A stretch of DNA of 64,000 nt from Antedon mediterranea. Its lineage: Eukaryota; Echinodermata; Crinoidea; Comatulida; Antedonidae. Both the position numbers and the translations under genes were made by a program. The notes beneath the pieces were generated by a model, which was given only the letters and a program-made list of their open reading frames with translations, did no database searches and was not told the DNA's origin. This document shows, one piece after another, positions 61,301 through 64,000 of the stretch (position 1 is the stretch's first letter; each line of letters starts with the position of its first letter). Where the stretch lies: positions 248,001-312,000 of the forward strand of contig NC_092672.1 in NCBI RefSeq assembly GCF_964355755.1, written 5' to 3'.

Positions 61301-62096
61301 ACATTATGTAGGCGTATTTAAGTTTTCTGTGCAATGTGCAGTTGATTTTTAAGTAATTGTTACTATACTCTGAATATTATTTTCATTTGTCTGGTTTTAG
61401 TAATTTGATTTATTTCACTATTCAGTATTTAACCAGCTATTCCTCACAGTTATGATTTTGTCTTTTGTCATACAAGGTTCCTCTAACTATGTAGGAGTAA
61501 CAAGAAACTTGATAAAATTTTATGTTTGCTAACAAACAACTAATTTGTTATTAAAATTCACTGTAAACCATTGGTAAAAGTACATTGAAAGTGTCAGTCA
61601 TTTAATTCCATTGTGTTGTATTACAATACTGTCTTAAACAATTATTCTGTTGTTGCATTTAATACACACAAAGTATTTACTACCTGTTGGCTGAATCTTT
61701 TATTATTTTTTCTATTGTTAATCAAAATCCCCGTCAGCTTTTACTGTTTACTTCTTCTTTCAAGTAGTTGGCCACATGCATCACAGCCTTCAGTTATTTA
61801 CTCAGTATATTTGAAATGGTTGCCCCTACATTTTTATTTGTATCTAAAATTTGCCTTTTTCTTTGTTCTTTAACAATAAATTTGCATCTATAATATGTGT
61901 TCTATGCCTTAAAACACTGCTTTCTCTTTGAAGGAATTCTGCACAACATTTTCAAGAAATAATAAATATTTAACATTGTCTCTCTTGTAGCTGAATATAT
62001 AATACATATTATTTGAAAAAATGTATTACTGATATCGAATTCATCTAGACTATCACTGTGTTTTTATGTCTATTGCGTTTTTCGTACTATTAGTTG
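55320..62096. other. Long AT-rich region without recognised genes (probable Eph intron)
   Basis: I searched for exons of the Eph FNIII, transmembrane and kinase regions and found none. Simple repeats occur at about 58765-58825 (TTCA/TTAT-rich). Confidence 0.45.
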
Positions 62097-62260
62097 GGAA
62101 AGCCACTCGACAGTGCAGTTCTTTTGAACTGATCCACTTTTGGTTACCCGCAGGTGCTGATAGTACTTTTGTTCTGTTTTGTTGAATGATGCCGTACCTT
62201 GTTTATGATTTTTGTATGTTACCTGGAAATTGAATAAAATAAAATAAAAATAAAATTTAT
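62097..62260 (+). mobile_element. Possible 3' end of a non-LTR element with an AATAAAAT-type tail
   Basis: A less AT-rich stretch (GACAGTGCAGTTC, GGTTACCCGCAGGTGCTG) leads to TTGAATAAAATAAAATAAAA, a simple A-rich tail. This is the usual look of a 5'-truncated retroposon. The family is not identified. Confidence 0.35.
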
Positions 62261-62324
62261 ACTAGATATTATAAAATACTATAATGCTTGAAAATATCAA
62301 TATTTCTTGGCACTCTGTCATAGA

Positions 62325-62906
62325 ACAGTAGTTTTCTACTGAAAGGCTTCCCAGTATAACAGTAGTTTTCTACTGAAAGGCTTCCCAGTATAACACTAAC
62401 AGTAGTTTTCTACTGAAAGGCTTCCCAGTATAACAGTAGTTTTCTACTGAAAGGCTTCCCAGTATAACAGTAGTTTTCTACTGAAAGGCTTCCCAGTATA
62501 ACAGTAGTTTTCTACTGAAAGGCTTCCCAGTATAACAGTAGTTTTCTACTGAAAGGCTTCCCAGTATAACAGTAGTTTTCTACTGAAAGGCTTCCCAGTA
62601 TAACAGTAGTTTTCTACTGAAAGGCTTCCCAGTATAACAGTAGTTTTCTACTGAAAGGCTTCCCAGTATAACAGTAGTTTTCTACTGAAAGGCTTCCCAG
62701 TATAACAGTAGTTTTCTACTGAAAGGCTTCCCAGTATAACAGTAGTTTTCTACTGAAAGGCTTCCCAGTATAACAGTAGTTTTCTACTGAAAGGCTTCCC
62801 AGTATAACAGTAGTTTTCTACTGAAAGGCTTCCCAGTATAACAGTAGTTTTCTACTGAAAGGCTTCCCAGTATAACAGTTTTCTACTGAAAGGCTTCCCA
62901 GTATAA
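62325..62906. repeat. 34-bp minisatellite, 17 copies
   Basis: The unit ACAGTAGTTTTCTACTGAAA + GGCTTCCCAGTATA repeats almost perfectly. CAGTAGTTTTCTACTG is itself a palindrome-like dyad (CAGTAG...CTACTG), so each unit can form a small hairpin. One unit carries an 8-base insertion and the last is shortened. Confidence 0.95.
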
Positions 62907-64000
62907 AGAATTTAAATAGTAAAATAAAATGTGCATTTTTATTAAATTTATGCTGATTAGTTTCTTTTTTTTTTAAATAGGAAAGGTTTTCAAAAATCAT
63001 TATGATATTAATTTTTGCTCTGCATTTTGCATTAATGTCTAAATTATTGATTTACTCAAATTACCATTTTTACCAGAGGATTAAAAGAAGACTTTTAAAC
63101 TATGCATATATTCTTTGCTTCCTATTCTGGTTCATACTCTTACTATGACTTCAGCTTGAATGTAATATCCACAATTCCTTCAAGCTAAATTTCAAATTAC
63201 AGTACAGTAACGATAGAATCATTAATTACTATATGCATTTAGGGCCTTCTTTGTAATTTTTTTTGTTGCAATCACTTCTGAAAATGATAGATAGTAGCAT
63301 AGTCAATATTAATATGTATATGCACTTAGACATTTCTGAAAATACTGTGAATAATTTAAAAATCAGTCTCTCTTAAATTTTCTCCTGATAATATAATTAT
63401 CGCTGGTTTCATTGAAAATAACAGTCTATTTTGTGCCTAGCTTGCCTGGATAAACTGACAATAGCCCTTTCTCCTCGAAGAGCGAGATATACCAAAATAA
63501 CAATTTAGCATATATACAGTGCAATCAATACCTTACAGTAAATGCTCAAATACAATAATACAATTTTGCATGTCGCAATGTTGAATTATAATTTCTGAAC
63601 ACCTTACACACATAGCATACAATTAGGCATGCATACTAGTTAGAAACATTTTGTAAATTGCATGATATTTATAATTTTTGTTTATTATAATCAATATTGT
63701 ATACTGTTCATTCATACATAATATTTACAAATGGATGACAGCACTGATCATAATTCAAATCTTAAATTTCCTTTTTCAAGGTACTAATTTGACACTTGAA
63801 AAAATTTGCAGTCAAAATATGATTACATTCACCATGGCAACGCATCACTTAAACTGCTATTATTATGCATTTCTATAGTGTAGTAAAGAGCTTGTTGTTT
63901 GTGAATAAAACTCTACTGCTGTTTGTCAGTGCATCAATGAGTGTCTCCTGGCATTTCCTATAAGGTTGTCAATTTATAAAGCTTTAATGCAAAAACAGAA
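62907..64000. other. AT-rich right end of the window
   Basis: No exon recognised; probably still Eph intron or flank. Confidence 0.4.

Noticed and set aside
52097-64000. Search for further Eph exons (Cys-rich, FNIII, transmembrane, kinase).
   Set aside because: No kinase motifs such as HRDL or DFG, nor FNIII-like exons with splice sites, were found; the rest of the gene is presumed to lie outside the window.
1-64000. tRNA, rRNA or other structural RNA genes.
   Set aside because: No A/B-box pairs with a plausible cloverleaf and no rRNA-like stretch were seen by eye; a covariance-model scan was not possible.

Overview
This is a eukaryotic, AT-rich, intron-rich genomic window. Genes have short exons with GT/AG introns, and the DNA between them is full of minisatellites, foldback elements and decayed transposons. 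The proteins point to an invertebrate animal: an Eph receptor, a neuronal-type VAMP/synaptobrevin, a class A peptide GPCR, a Mind-bomb-like ankyrin protein and a FAAP20-like Fanconi-anaemia protein. The FAAP20-like gene and the very frequent AGGCCTA motif make me favour a non-vertebrate deuterostome, probably an echinoderm. That placement is inference.

Layout, left to right. A foldback element (88-389) precedes the 3' end of a Mind-bomb-like ankyrin gene (+, 551-2649), which ends without RING fingers. Terminal-inverted-repeat elements fill 3.3-5.3 kb. A seven-exon gene of an unassigned animal family with two HxxCY motifs runs from 6626 to 10186 (+). VAMP/synaptobrevin follows (+, 13332-16796), with a duplicated alternative last exon. 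On the minus strand, 20128-22104 holds a broken proteinase K-like (S8) serine protease. A FAAP20-like gene (+, 23959-25708) ends directly in a minisatellite built from its own last codons. A rhodopsin-family GPCR (-, 30240-31367) has a C-terminal tail that is likewise expanded into a repeat array. From 31.5 to 42 kb there are foldback elements, a 21-bp array interrupted by a transposon, and a higher-order minisatellite bracketed by a 32-bp inverted repeat. The first three coding exons of an Eph receptor (+, 42318-49577) contain the signal peptide, the ligand-binding domain and the start of the Cys-rich region. The FNIII, transmembrane and kinase exons must lie beyond the right edge. The putative large Eph intron (49.6-64 kb) contains a palindromic array, a dead hAT transposon and more minisatellites.

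The genes do not form an operon or an evident pathway; they are independent animal genes. The most striking theme is that tandem arrays repeatedly overlap the ends of coding exons. I see it in five genes (ankyrin gene, VAMP, S8 protease, FAAP20-like, GPCR). This suggests a local tandem-duplication process that samples exon boundaries and sometimes makes alternative ends. The most novel gene is the seven-exon family member at 6.6-10.2 kb.
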